Source of the DNA: CAZCPB01 sp044223975
GTDB taxonomy: Bacteria > Planctomycetota > Phycisphaerae > Phycisphaerales > UBA1924
Assembly: GCA_044223975.1 (NCBI GenBank)
Contig: JBGALI010000003.1
Location: 62,001 to 126,000 of the forward strand
Direction: 5' to 3'
Length of the DNA stretch: 64,000 nucleotides
Part shown: piece by piece, positions 42,468-51,053 of the stretch
Layout of the letters: the number at the start of each line of letters is the position of its first letter
Numbering within the stretch: the stretch's first letter is position 1
Notes under the pieces: model-generated
The model's database searches: none
Told to the model about the DNA's origin: nothing
Seen by the model: only the letters and a program-made list of their open reading frames with translations
Made by a program: the position numbers and the translations under genes

Positions 42468-42938
42468 ATGGACCGCACGATGGTCGAGCGTTACGCCGCG
42501 GGGGCGCGCACGCCGCGCACGTGGATCGCCGGCCTCAACCCGGCGGACCTCAACGCCGCGCCCATCCCCGGAAAGTGGAGCGTGCAGCAACTGGTCCTCC
42601 ATGTTCTCGACAGCGACCTCATCGCCAGCCACCGCATGAAGCGGATCATCGCTGAAGATGTGCCGCTGCTGCTCGCCTACGACGAAACTCGCTTCGCGGC
42701 CTCTCTGTTCTATGAAGAGATGGACGTCTCTCTGGCCTGCGACCTCTTCGAGCTCAACCGTCGCCAGACGACCGACATCCTCCGCCTTCTTCCCGACGCC
42801 GCGTTCGAGCGCACCGGTGTTCACAACCAGCGAGGCAAGATGACCCTGACCGATGTCGTGCAGAGCTACATCAAGCACCTCGACCACCACGCTCCCTTCG
42901 CACTCGAAAAACGCAAGGCCCTCGGCAAGCCGCTGTGA
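42468..42938 (+). CDS. DinB-like/YfiT-fold metal-binding protein
   Basis: 156 aa. Four-helix bundle pattern with PGKWSVQQLVLHVLDSDLIASHRMKRII in helix 2 and SYIKHLDHHAPF near the C terminus; the His residues at LVLH and HLDHH are the usual metal ligands of the DinB_2 group. Members of the family transfer thiols or bind metals; the role here is unknown. GCGGAGG lies 8 nt before the ATG. Confidence 0.78.
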   Translation: MDRTMVERYAAGARTPRTWIAGLNPADLNAAPIPGKWSVQQLVLHVLDSDLIASHRMKRIIAEDVPLLLAYDETRFAASLFYEEMDVSLACDLFELNRRQTTDILRLLPDAAFERTGVHNQRGKMTLTDVVQSYIKHLDHHAPFALEKRKALGKPL

Positions 42939-43009
42939 ACAGGCACGGCCTCTTTGAGTCGGGTTGATGTTCCGGCAGCGCATCGACCGTTCGTCCGGCG
43001 GTCCACCTT

Positions 43010-43165
43010 TTCGCCCGGAGGGCGGGCGAATCTTTGATAGACACGCGGCGTTGGTGAACGGAGTTTCGAGTTTCGTCCGCCCCTCCGGGCGGAGGAAGCT
43101 TCAGAGCGTTTTCCAGGGGTTCCGCTGCGCTCCACCCCTGGCAACGTCCATGCGCCCTCCGGGCG
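43010..43165. repeat. Cluster of REP-like palindromes between dinB-like gene and holA
   Basis: Four palindromes in 156 nt: TTCGCCCG/CGGGCGAA (43010-43030), CCTCC/GGAGG around GGGC (43082-43095), CCAGGGGT/ACCCCTGG (43113-43141, 13-nt loop) and CGCCC/GGGCG (43153-43165). None is followed by a T tract. Together with 40446-40460 they look like interspersed elements rather than terminators. Confidence 0.65.
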
Positions 43166-43192
43166 AAGACCAGCCTGATACCCTCTCCCGAC

Positions 43193-45523
43193 ATGGCGAA
43201 GAAACCCGCCTCCACATCTTCCCCCCTCTCGGCAGGCACACGCATCGCCGTGCTCCACGGGCCGGAGGTCTTTCTGCGGCAGCTTCGCACGCAGCAACTT
43301 CGCGATGCGCTTGTCGCGGCGAACGGTGAGATCCAGACGTTCTACTTCGACGGGCAGACGGCGCGGCCGGCGGATGTGCTGGACGAGTGCCGCAGCTTCG
43401 GGCTGATGGCGACGCACAAGCTCGTGATCGTGGACAACGCCGACCAGTTCGTGAAGGACACGAGCCGGCCGCTGGTTGAGCGGTACGCCGAAAGCCCGAC
43501 CGATTCGGCGACGCTGCTCCTGCGCGGGGACAAGTGGAACAAGGGCAAGCTCGACGCGATGATCGAGAAGGTCGGCGCCGTGATCGACTGTCAGCCGCTG
43601 CCGCCGGGCGCGGCGGTGTCGTGGGCGGTGGACCGGTGCGCCAAGCGGCACGACGCGACGATCGCGCGGGAAGCCGCGGAGTTGCTGGTCGAGCGGCTGG
43701 GGAGCGATCTGGGGCGGATCGACACGGAACTGGAAAAGCTCGCGACGGCGGCGGGGAAGGGCGCGGCGATCACGCCGGCGCTGGTGGCCGAGTTCGTCGG
43801 GCGTTCGCGCGAGGACGAGGTCTGGGGCATCCAGTCGACGCTGCTGGGCGGGAACGCGGGAGAGATCCTGAGCCACCTGCGGGATGTGGTCGAGGTCAGC
43901 CGCCAGCCCACGGTGCTGGTGTCGTTCGCGTACATGGAGCTGGCCCGCAAGCTGCACGGTGCCGCGGCAGGGGTTCGGGCGGGGGCCAACCCGTTCTCGC
44001 TCCGGGGGCCGCTGAAGCTTTGGGGGGCCATGGCCGAGGCGGTGCCCGCGGCGGCCCGGACGATCGCTCCGGCCGATGCCGCGAAGCTGTATGCCCAGTG
44101 CGTCGAGTCCGATGCCCGCCAGAAGACGGGGCAGTCTGATCCGGGCCGGGCGCTTGAGGTGACCGGCGTGCGGTACGCCATGCTGAAGCGTCGTGGTGGG
44201 ACGGGTGGGGTGGGGGGGCGGGCGGGGGCGGGGTCGGAAACGCAAGCCCACGGGCCTGAGCCGCCGATACGACGAGCGGATCCTGCGCCGGCACGCCGGC
44301 GCGGGTGGCTGTTTGCGCGATCCGTCCGCCGCACGCGTGCAGGAGGCCCAGCCGTGCGATCTGTTCATACCGGCAATTCGTTGAAGCGTCCTTCGCGTCC
44401 CGGGAAGTTCCGCGCGGGCGAGTGGCTTGCGCTGGCGGGGGCGTGCGCCGTGATCGGGCCGGTGCTGCTCTTGCCGGGGTGCTCGGGCGGGGGCGGGTCG
44501 AGCGGGGAAGCGCCGAACACGGGGCTGGAGGCGCTGGCGTCGGGGAAGTCGGGACAGGCGTCGGTCCGGACCGAGGCGCTCAAGGCCGAAGACCGCCCCG
44601 ATGACATCATCATGTCGGAGGTGTTCGAGCGCGCGGCGGCCAAGAAGGCTGCCGCGGCGGCGGCGCCCGTCCCCGTTCCCACCGAGGTCGTGGCGGTCGA
44701 GCCGGCGCCCGTGAAGGCCGCGCCGGCCAGGCCGGCGCCCGAGGACCCGTCGCAGAAGGTGCAGCGCCTGGCGGGCGAACTGCGGACGGCGCTGGCGGAC
44801 CGGGCCGGGTCGAGTCCGACGTTCGCGGATGCCGCGGCGGGCGCGGCGCTGGACGCGGTGGCGACCGACACGGGTGGGCACGGGCTTTCGTCGGACCTCT
44901 CCCCGGGGCAGCGACGCGTGATCGACGCGTTCCGCGGGGTGGTGCGGGCGCTGGCGTCGGGGAGTGCCGCGGCGGGTGATCCGCGGACGGCGGCGGACGC
45001 CTTTGCCACGGCGGCGGCGGCGCTGGAAGACACGCAGGGGCTGCACGTGCGGCGCGCGGTGCTGTGCTCGCGGGTGACGGGGTTCGGGCGGTACGAGGCG
45101 ATGGCGCGGTCGGGGTTCGTGGCGGGTCGACCGGCGCGGTTCATTGTCTACACCGAGCTCGACCGGTTCGCGCACCGTGCGGCGCGCGAGAGCGACCCGG
45201 GGCGGGCGGAGATCGGCGCGGCGGCCGAGGGCGAGGAGCTGCTGACGGTAGAGCTGACGCAGGAGCTGAGCCTGTGGCACGATGCCGACGGCTCGGCGCA
45301 GTGGAAGCACCCGGAGCAGACGGTGGTCGAGGTCAGCCGCAACCGCCGGCGCGACTTCTATCTCGTCCAGCAGGTGGAGCTGCCGGCAAACCTGAGCGTC
45401 GGGAAGTACAACCTGAAGGTGTCGGTGCGCGACCGGGTGAGCGGGGCGGTGGACGAGGCCCAGATCCCGATCGTAATCGTCGCCGACCCGGCGCTGACGC
45501 TGGTGCCGGGCACGGGCCGCTGA
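43193..45523 (+). CDS. holA: DNA polymerase III subunit delta, fused in frame with a lipoprotein-like C terminus
   Basis: 776 aa in one open frame. Residues 1 to about 335 are the clamp-loader delta subunit: IAVLHGPEVFLRQLRTQQLRDAL, SFGLMATHKLVIVDNAD, LEKLATAAGKGAAITPALV and the domain III helices ending TGVRYAMLKRR. HolA normally stops about here. The frame instead runs through a G-rich linker into a lipoprotein-like part (see 44354-45523). In frame 1 a TGA at 44257-44259 lies soon after the G8 run near 44211-44218, so a one-base indel would separate the genes. HolA is essential and cytosolic, which argues for two proteins. Call as fused with caution. Confidence 0.8.
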   Translation: MAKKPASTSSPLSAGTRIAVLHGPEVFLRQLRTQQLRDALVAANGEIQTFYFDGQTARPADVLDECRSFGLMATHKLVIVDNADQFVKDTSRPLVERYAESPTDSATLLLRGDKWNKGKLDAMIEKVGAVIDCQPLPPGAAVSWAVDRCAKRHDATIAREAAELLVERLGSDLGRIDTELEKLATAAGKGAAITPALVAEFVGRSREDEVWGIQSTLLGGNAGEILSHLRDVVEVSRQPTVLVSFAYMELARKLHGAAAGVRAGANPFSLRGPLKLWGAMAEAVPAAARTIAPADAAKLYAQCVESDARQKTGQSDPGRALEVTGVRYAMLKRRGGTGGVGGRAGAGSETQAHGPEPPIRRADPAPARRRGWLFARSVRRTRAGGPAVRSVHTGNSLKRPSRPGKFRAGEWLALAGACAVIGPVLLLPGCSGGGGSSGEAPNTGLEALASGKSGQASVRTEALKAEDRPDDIIMSEVFERAAAKKAAAAAAPVPVPTEVVAVEPAPVKAAPARPAPEDPSQKVQRLAGELRTALADRAGSSPTFADAAAGAALDAVATDTGGHGLSSDLSPGQRRVIDAFRGVVRALASGSAAAGDPRTAADAFATAAAALEDTQGLHVRRAVLCSRVTGFGRYEAMARSGFVAGRPARFIVYTELDRFAHRAARESDPGRAEIGAAAEGEELLTVELTQELSLWHDADGSAQWKHPEQTVVEVSRNRRRDFYLVQQVELPANLSVGKYNLKVSVRDRVSGAVDEAQIPIVIVADPALTLVPGTGR
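44354..45523 (+). CDS. Lipoprotein-like protein with its own GTG start, nested in the holA frame
   Basis: 389 aa if started at GTG 44354, which has a perfect AGGAGG 7 nt upstream (44341-44346). It begins with 20 basic-polar residues, then AGEWLALAGACAVIGPVLLLPGC with lipobox LLPGC (Cys about 43), an Ala/Pro-rich linker and a beta-rich C domain (RPARFIVYTELDRFAH, VELPANLSVGKYNLKVSVRD). The C domain resembles carbohydrate- or cohesin-type beta sandwiches, without a firm family. It is probably an outer- or inner-membrane lipoprotein and a separate gene from holA. Confidence 0.68.
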   Translation: MRSVHTGNSLKRPSRPGKFRAGEWLALAGACAVIGPVLLLPGCSGGGGSSGEAPNTGLEALASGKSGQASVRTEALKAEDRPDDIIMSEVFERAAAKKAAAAAAPVPVPTEVVAVEPAPVKAAPARPAPEDPSQKVQRLAGELRTALADRAGSSPTFADAAAGAALDAVATDTGGHGLSSDLSPGQRRVIDAFRGVVRALASGSAAAGDPRTAADAFATAAAALEDTQGLHVRRAVLCSRVTGFGRYEAMARSGFVAGRPARFIVYTELDRFAHRAARESDPGRAEIGAAAEGEELLTVELTQELSLWHDADGSAQWKHPEQTVVEVSRNRRRDFYLVQQVELPANLSVGKYNLKVSVRDRVSGAVDEAQIPIVIVADPALTLVPGTGR

Positions 45524-45953
45524 CGCTTCGTGGAAAACGCGGGTTGTTGGAATGCCAGATCGGCAGGAGTCGTCGCCCGGGGGATCTCAGAGACCGCCCC
45601 GGCGGTCTGCGGCGCGGCTCGGAAGCCCCGCCCAGGCCCATGCAACGGTGCCTTGCCACTTTGACCAACCGGCACGCCGCTCGCTGCCGATACCCCTTAA
45701 CGCCCGATCGGATGGGTGTGTTCGGGCCCAGGTTCGGCGCGGAATTCGGTCCGTCGCGGGACGGATCGGTGCGGAGACAAGAGCTTTGAGAACAAGGGTT
45801 TACACTCGGTGAAGAATGGACCCGTTCGGGGAGGGTTAAACCCGAGCCCTGAACCTTGATGGCGGCCGGAAACGAATACAGTTATGGGTCGAGACAGCCA
45901 GCGTCCGCGGCGATGCCGGGGAACGACGGCCGAAACGGAAAGCGAGCTACCAG
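45524..45953 (+). other. 430-nt intergenic region before clpC
   Basis: AGACCGCC (45591-45598) and GGCGGTCT (45601-45608) form an 8-bp stem with a 2-nt loop and no T tract; it may end the lipoprotein transcript weakly. The rest holds no gene. TTTACACT near 45798-45805 could be a -10-like element of clpC, unsupported by a -35. I found no CIRCE or similar heat-shock operator. Confidence 0.4.
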
Positions 45954-48524
45954 ATGTTTGAACGCTTCACAGACCGTGCCCGCAAGGTGATGGCCCTGGC
46001 CAACCAGGAAGCTCAGCGGTTCAACCACGAGTACATCGGGACCGAGCACATCCTCCTTGGCCTGGTCAAGGAAGGGTCGGGCGTCGGAGCCAACGTGCTC
46101 AAGAACCTCGACGTGGACCTGCGGAAGGTGCGCCTGGAGGTCGAGAAGCTCGTGAAGGCCGGACCCGAGATGGTCACGATGGGCAAGCTGCCCCAGACGC
46201 CCCGGGCCAAGAAGGTGATCGAGTACGCCATCGAAGAGGCGCGGAACCTCAATCACAATTACGTCGGCACCGAGCACCTGCTGCTGGGGCTCTTGCGCGA
46301 GCACGACGGCGTGGCGGCGCAGGTGCTGATGAACCTCGGGCTCAAGCTCGAGGAGGTCCGCGAGGAAGTGCTGAACCTGCTGGGCGCGGGGAGCGAGTCG
46401 CGCGAGGACGCCGGCGGCGAAGCCGCGGGCGGCGGCGGCGGCGCGAGCGCCGGCGCCGGTTCGTCCAGCGCGGCCCCGGCCAAGGGCAAGAGCAAGACCC
46501 CGGCGCTCGACAGCTTCGGGCGCGACCTGACGGAGCTTGCGAAGGAAGGGACCCTGGACCCGGTGATCGGCCGGGCCAACGAGATCGAGCGCGTGACGCA
46601 GGTCCTGTGCCGCCGCACCAAGAACAACCCGGTGCTGCTGGGCGAGGCGGGCGTGGGCAAGACGGCGATCGTCGAAGGCCTGGCGCAGCGCATCATCTCG
46701 GGGGACGTTCCCGAGATCCTGCACGAGAAGCGGCTGGTGGTGCTGGACCTTGCGATGATGGTCGCGGGCACCAAGTACCGGGGGCAGTTCGAGGAGCGGA
46801 TCAAGGCCGTGATGAACGAGGTCCGCCGGGCCAAGAACGTGATCCTGTTCATCGACGAGCTGCACACGCTGGTGGGCGCGGGCGGTGCCGAGGGCGCGAT
46901 CGATGCGTCCAACGTGCTCAAGCCGGCGCTCGCCCGCGGCGAGATCCAGTGCATCGGGGCAACGACGTTCGACGAGTACCGCAAGTACATCGAGAAGGAC
47001 GCGGCCCTGGCGCGGCGCTTCCAGGCGATCACGGTCGAGCCGCCCAGCGGCGAGCAGACCGTGGAGATCCTCAAGGGCCTCAAGGACCGCTACGAGCAGC
47101 ACCACCGCGTGCGGATCACCGACGAGGCGATCAAGGCGGCGGTGGACCTCTCGGGCCGGTACATCACCGGGCGCGTGCAGCCGGACAAGTCGATCGACGT
47201 GATCGACGAGGCGGGCGCGCGGGTGCGCATCCGCTCGATGACCAAGCCGCCGAACCTGGCGGAGCTCGAGGCCGACATCGAGCGGCTGAGCGTCCAGAAG
47301 GACGAGGCGGTCAAGAGCGCCGACTACGAGAAGGCGGCGGAGCTGCGCGACAAGGCCGAGCAGGCCCGCAAGAAGAAGGAAGAGATCCAGAAGGCGTGGC
47401 GTTCGCGGACGCAGGAGTTCGACGGCACGGTGGACGAGGAGGTCGTCGCCGAGGTGATCAGCAAGATGACCGGCGTGCCGCTCAAGCGGCTCGAGAAGGA
47501 GGAGGCGCAGCGCCTCATGGACCTCGAGAACGAGCTGCACAAGAAGGTCATCAGCCAGGAGGAGGCGATCAAGGCCATCTCCAAGGCGATCCGCCGCGCC
47601 CGCGCGGGGCTCAAGGACCCCAAGCGTCCGATGGGCTCGTTCATCTTCGTGGGCCCCTCGGGCGTGGGCAAGACGCTGCTCAGCAAGGCGCTGGCGGAGT
47701 TCATGTTCGGGGACGAGGAGGCCCTCGTGCACCTGGACATGAGCGAGTACATGGAGAAGCACAACGTCAGCCGCCTGGTCGGCGCGCCCCCGGGGTACGT
47801 CGGCTACGAGGAGGGCGGGCAGCTCACCGAGCGCATCCGGCGCCGGCCGTACAGCGTGATCCTGCTCGACGAGGTGGAGAAGGCGCACCCCGACGTGTTC
47901 AACATGCTCCTGCAGATCATGGAGGAAGGGCGCCTGACCGACTCGTTCGGGCGCAACGTCGACTTCCGCAACACCGTGCTCATCATGACCAGCAACATCG
48001 GCGCCGACCTGATCAAGGGCGGTGCGGGCTTCGGCTTCGCCAAGCGCACCAGCGAGTCGGACCATGAGAACGTCAAGACGATCCTGATGAAGGAGATCGA
48101 GCGGTTCTTCCGCCCCGAGTTCATCAACCGCCTCGACGACATCATCGTCTTCCGTCCGCTCAACAAGGAAGACCTCACCAAGATCGTCGAGTTCGAGGTG
48201 GGCAAGGTCGCCAAGCGCATCGCCACGCAGGGCTACACCCTGTCGCTGGACCAGCGTGCCAAGGACTTCCTCATCGACAAGGGGTACAACCCCGAGTACG
48301 GCGCCCGTCCGCTCCGCCGGTCGATCGGCACGTACGTCGAGGACCCGCTCAGCGAGATGCTGCTGTCCAAGGACATGCAGGCGGGCGGCACGATCAGCGT
48401 GTCGCGCCGGACGGACGCCGACGGCAAGGACGAGGATCACCTTTTCTTTGACTTCGTGGCGCCCGCGTCGCAGCCCAAGAGCGAGGGCGACAAGCCGGCG
48501 ACGGCGGGGGCGGGTTCGACCTGA
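45954..48524 (+). CDS. clpC: ATP-dependent Clp protease ATP-binding subunit ClpC
   Basis: 856 aa. Hsp100 unfoldase that feeds ClpP. Two N-domain repeats (FTDRARKVMALANQEAQRF and EYIGTEHILLGL; residues 1-145) are followed by a Gly/Ala-rich linker, AAA-1 with Walker A GEAGVGKT (about 230) and Walker B IDELHTLVGAG, a UVR coiled region (about 452-487), AAA-2 with GPSGVGKT (about 566) and Walker B LLDEVEKAHPDVF, and the D2-small C-terminal domain with a short Gly/Thr tail. The order with a UVR motif separates it from ClpA and ClpB. No mcsAB or ctsR partner is nearby. A strong terminator follows. Confidence 0.95.
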   Translation: MFERFTDRARKVMALANQEAQRFNHEYIGTEHILLGLVKEGSGVGANVLKNLDVDLRKVRLEVEKLVKAGPEMVTMGKLPQTPRAKKVIEYAIEEARNLNHNYVGTEHLLLGLLREHDGVAAQVLMNLGLKLEEVREEVLNLLGAGSESREDAGGEAAGGGGGASAGAGSSSAAPAKGKSKTPALDSFGRDLTELAKEGTLDPVIGRANEIERVTQVLCRRTKNNPVLLGEAGVGKTAIVEGLAQRIISGDVPEILHEKRLVVLDLAMMVAGTKYRGQFEERIKAVMNEVRRAKNVILFIDELHTLVGAGGAEGAIDASNVLKPALARGEIQCIGATTFDEYRKYIEKDAALARRFQAITVEPPSGEQTVEILKGLKDRYEQHHRVRITDEAIKAAVDLSGRYITGRVQPDKSIDVIDEAGARVRIRSMTKPPNLAELEADIERLSVQKDEAVKSADYEKAAELRDKAEQARKKKEEIQKAWRSRTQEFDGTVDEEVVAEVISKMTGVPLKRLEKEEAQRLMDLENELHKKVISQEEAIKAISKAIRRARAGLKDPKRPMGSFIFVGPSGVGKTLLSKALAEFMFGDEEALVHLDMSEYMEKHNVSRLVGAPPGYVGYEEGGQLTERIRRRPYSVILLDEVEKAHPDVFNMLLQIMEEGRLTDSFGRNVDFRNTVLIMTSNIGADLIKGGAGFGFAKRTSESDHENVKTILMKEIERFFRPEFINRLDDIIVFRPLNKEDLTKIVEFEVGKVAKRIATQGYTLSLDQRAKDFLIDKGYNPEYGARPLRRSIGTYVEDPLSEMLLSKDMQAGGTISVSRRTDADGKDEDHLFFDFVAPASQPKSEGDKPATAGAGST

Positions 48525-48553
48525 CCCCGAAAGGCACCACGTATTAACTCCCT

Positions 48554-48581
48554 GCGGCCCCGGATCTTCCGGGGCCGCTTT
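48554..48581 (+). terminator. Rho-independent terminator of clpC
   Basis: A perfect 11-bp stem, GCGGCCCCGGA (48554-48564) with TCCGGGGCCGC (48568-48578), a 3-nt loop (TCT) and TTT immediately after. Confidence 0.9.
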
Positions 48582-48641
48582 GCTTCCAGGCGCGCGCGCC
48601 TGGGGCGCGGTACATTGCGCCCTCGAAAGGGGGTTCACATC

Positions 48642-49235
48642 ATGCGTGGGTTCATCATCGCCGTGCTGTGCGTGGTCGCGGCCGCGTTGCAGCTCGGGTG
48701 CGAGAGCGACAAGATGGCCAGGGCCGCGGAGGGCGCGACATTCGCCCCCGAGCCGGGCAGGGCGCTGGTCGTGTTCATGCGGCCGTCGGGTTTCGGCGGG
48801 GCGATCCAGGCGTCGGTCTATGACACGAGCACGCCGAGGACGGAATTCCTGGGCATCGTCTCGACCAACACGAAATGCGCGTACCAGTCGCCGCCGGGCC
48901 AACGCCAGTTCATGGTGGTGTCGGAGGCGGCGGATTTCCTGCGAGCCACGTTGGACGCGGGCAAGACGTACTACGTGCTGGTGACGCCGCGCATGGGATT
49001 CTGGAAGGCAAGGTTTTCGCTCAAGGCGGTGACGGCGGACAAACTCGACACCGGCGAGTTCAAGGACTGGCTCTCGGCGACGCACTGGATCGTCAACACC
49101 GACGCGTCGCGCGCGTGGTGGGCGGAGAACCAGAGCGACGTCGAGCAGAAGCGGGCCGAGTACTTCCCCAAGTGGGCGGCTCGGAGCGACGAGGACCTGG
49201 CGGAGCACACGCTCAGGGCGACCGACGGGCGCTGA
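48642..49235 (+). CDS. Lipoprotein, DUF2846-like
   Basis: 197 aa. Signal sequence with lipobox LQLGC (Cys at about 20). The mature part has ALVVFMRPSGFGGAIQASVYD and FLGIVSTNTKCAYQSPPGQRQFMVV, which resemble the small beta-sandwich domain of DUF2846-type lipoproteins, followed by KTYYVLVTPRMGFWKARF. AAAGGGGG precedes the ATG. Convergent with the kinase-like gene. Function unknown. Confidence 0.72.
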   Translation: MRGFIIAVLCVVAAALQLGCESDKMARAAEGATFAPEPGRALVVFMRPSGFGGAIQASVYDTSTPRTEFLGIVSTNTKCAYQSPPGQRQFMVVSEAADFLRATLDAGKTYYVLVTPRMGFWKARFSLKAVTADKLDTGEFKDWLSATHWIVNTDASRAWWAENQSDVEQKRAEYFPKWAARSDEDLAEHTLRATDGR

Positions 49236-49247
49236 CCCGCGCGGTGC

Positions 49248-50090
49248 TCACGCCCGCGGGGCTCGAGGGTCCACCTTCGGACGGGGATCGCCGTGCGCGG
49301 CGACCATGTGCGCCGCCTCTTCCCAGAGCAGGCGGGTTGCCGCGCGGATCGCGGGCCGCGCGGGCCGAGCACCGTTGCGGCTCAGAATCGTCGCGGCAAC
49401 CTCGCGCACGCAGCGTGCACGCAACCCCGCCCGGGCCGGGCACCCCAGGCCCGAGGGTTCGAGGTGAAGGGATGCGAGCATCTGCGCGGCACGGCGCAGG
49501 CTGGCGGGCGGGCAGCGGCGGATGGCGACGGTGTCGAGGACGGTGATCGTGGGGCGGGATCCGTCGAACGAGACGATCAGGTTCGAGGGCTTGTGGTCGC
49601 GGTTGTAGAGGCCGGCACGGACGATGGCGCCGACCTGCAGCCCCACTGCCGCGGCGAGGGTGTGCTGGGCGCGGACGGAGAGTTCGGGGCGGTCGAGGGT
49701 GTCGATGAGGGTGCGGCCTTGGACGAACTCGATCACGAGCCACTCGCGGGGCGGCCCGTTGCCGAATTCCTGGGCCAGGGCGAGGGGGCGGGCGCTCGGA
49801 ACTTCGATGGAGACCAGCCGGCTAGCGCCGCGCCAGTGGCGGCGGGCGCGGGAGCCGCCGAAGAGGAGCTTCAGATGGGCCCACACGCCGCGCTGCTCCC
49901 AGAGCTTGACCACGCAGTCGTGGCCCAGCATGGAGGTACGCCAGACGAACGCGCCGCCGTCGGACTTGAGCAGCGTGGCCGCGTCGGGCTGGAAAGCGCG
50001 GAGCGAGGCGGACCACTCGCTCGGGCTGCCCGATCCCTCGGCGACGCGCAGGACCCTGGTCCCGGGCTGGATGTGCGTGAACGCGCCCAC
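49248..50090 (-). CDS. LPS-kinase-like (RfaP/InaA type) protein
   Basis: 280 aa from GTG 50090. An atypical kinase fold: DCVVKLWEQRG with the ATP-binding Lys, EWLVIEFVQGRTLIDTLD as the hinge, YNRDHKPSNLIVSFDG as the catalytic loop and ITVLDTVAIRR replacing the DFG region. These match the lipopolysaccharide core heptose kinase family rather than protein kinases. The upstream ORF extension is low-complexity and overlaps the divergent gene. GTG 50090 is the best-placed start. It is divergent from a WaaE-like glycosyltransferase, consistent with LPS-core work. Confidence 0.75.
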   Translation of the reverse strand: MGAFTHIQPGTRVLRVAEGSGSPSEWSASLRAFQPDAATLLKSDGGAFVWRTSMLGHDCVVKLWEQRGVWAHLKLLFGGSRARRHWRGASRLVSIEVPSARPLALAQEFGNGPPREWLVIEFVQGRTLIDTLDRPELSVRAQHTLAAAVGLQVGAIVRAGLYNRDHKPSNLIVSFDGSRPTITVLDTVAIRRCPPASLRRAAQMLASLHLEPSGLGCPARAGLRARCVREVAATILSRNGARPARPAIRAATRLLWEEAAHMVAAHGDPRPKVDPRAPRA

Positions 50091-50193
50091 GCCGGAGCGT
50101 ACCCGGCGGGAGCGCCGACGGCAGGGCGGGAGGGAGGGCCGCGGCGCGCCGGATTGACACGCCGCCCGCGGCGACGGACCATCGTGAGCGAGC

Positions 50194-50970
50194 ATGCCCC
50201 TCCCTCTCTCGGTCGCCATCGTGTGCAAGAACAGCGGCGCCACCATCGCGCGCACGCTGGAGAGCGTGGCGGGCCTGGCCTCGGAGATCGTGGCGCTGGA
50301 CTCGGGGTCGACCGATGACACGATCGCCCTGCTCGAGAAGCACGGGGCGCGCGTGGAGCGTGTCGCGTGGAAGGGGCACGTGGCGACCAAGCAGGCGGCG
50401 CTCGAGGCGTGCACGCAGGACTGGGTCCTGAGCCTGGACAGCGATGAGTCGCTCGAGCCCGACCTGCGCGCGGCGGTGGAGCGGGCGGCGGCGTCTTCCG
50501 CGGCGGGGATCGATGGGTACGAGGTCAATCGCAAGGTGTACTACAGGGGCAAACCGCTGAACTTTGCGTGGCAGCCGGAGTGGAGACTGCGGCTGGTTCG
50601 GCGCGGGGCGGCGCGGTGGGGCGGGATGGACCCGCACGACAAGCTCGAATTGACCTCGGGAGGGCGGGTGTCGCGGCTCGGCGGCGCGCTGCGGCACGAC
50701 TCGATCGGGACGTTTGCCGAGTTCTTCGGGAAGCAGGCGGTGCACGCCCGGACCATGGCCGCGAGCATGCGGAAAGAGGGGCAGCGCGGCAGCGTGGCAC
50801 GACTGCTGACGTCCCCCCCGGGGGCGTTCCTGAAGCAACTCGTGCTCAAGCAGTCGTGGCGCGACGGGTGGCCGGGGGTGCTGGCGGCGGCGTCCACGGC
50901 CGCGGGGGCGCTGGTGAAGCACGCGGTGCTGATCGAACTTACCCGAACGGAGAACGATCCGAAGGGCTAG
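50194..50970 (+). CDS. GT2 family glycosyltransferase, WaaE/KdtX-like
   Basis: 258 aa. LSVAIVCKNSGATIARTLESV, EIVALDSGSTDDTI (the DxxSxD-type motif), DWVLSLDSDESLEPDL (the DxD-like metal site) and EWRLRLVRRGAARWGG are typical of the beta-1,4-glucosyltransferase group that extends LPS core heptose. It acts at the cytoplasmic membrane face. Divergently paired with the kinase-like gene. No Shine-Dalgarno stands out before the ATG. Confidence 0.85.
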   Translation: MPLPLSVAIVCKNSGATIARTLESVAGLASEIVALDSGSTDDTIALLEKHGARVERVAWKGHVATKQAALEACTQDWVLSLDSDESLEPDLRAAVERAAASSAAGIDGYEVNRKVYYRGKPLNFAWQPEWRLRLVRRGAARWGGMDPHDKLELTSGGRVSRLGGALRHDSIGTFAEFFGKQAVHARTMAASMRKEGQRGSVARLLTSPPGAFLKQLVLKQSWRDGWPGVLAAASTAAGALVKHAVLIELTRTENDPKG

Positions 50971-51053
50971 AATAAACCGTTCAGGAACGCGCGGTGGGAT
51001 CCGCGCGAGCGCCCATCACTTCCGATCGTCGCGGCCACGGGCGGGCCGAGGAA

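Noticed and set aside
44193..44384. 63-aa frame at the holA/lipoprotein joint
   Set aside because: Out-of-frame reading of the G-rich joint; no support.
42866..45310. 814-aa open frame on the minus strand
   Set aside because: Antisense to holA; low-complexity Arg/Pro-rich.
45882..49208. 1108-aa open frame on the minus strand
   Set aside because: Antisense to clpC, which has intact motifs on the plus strand; the reverse frame is a composition artefact.
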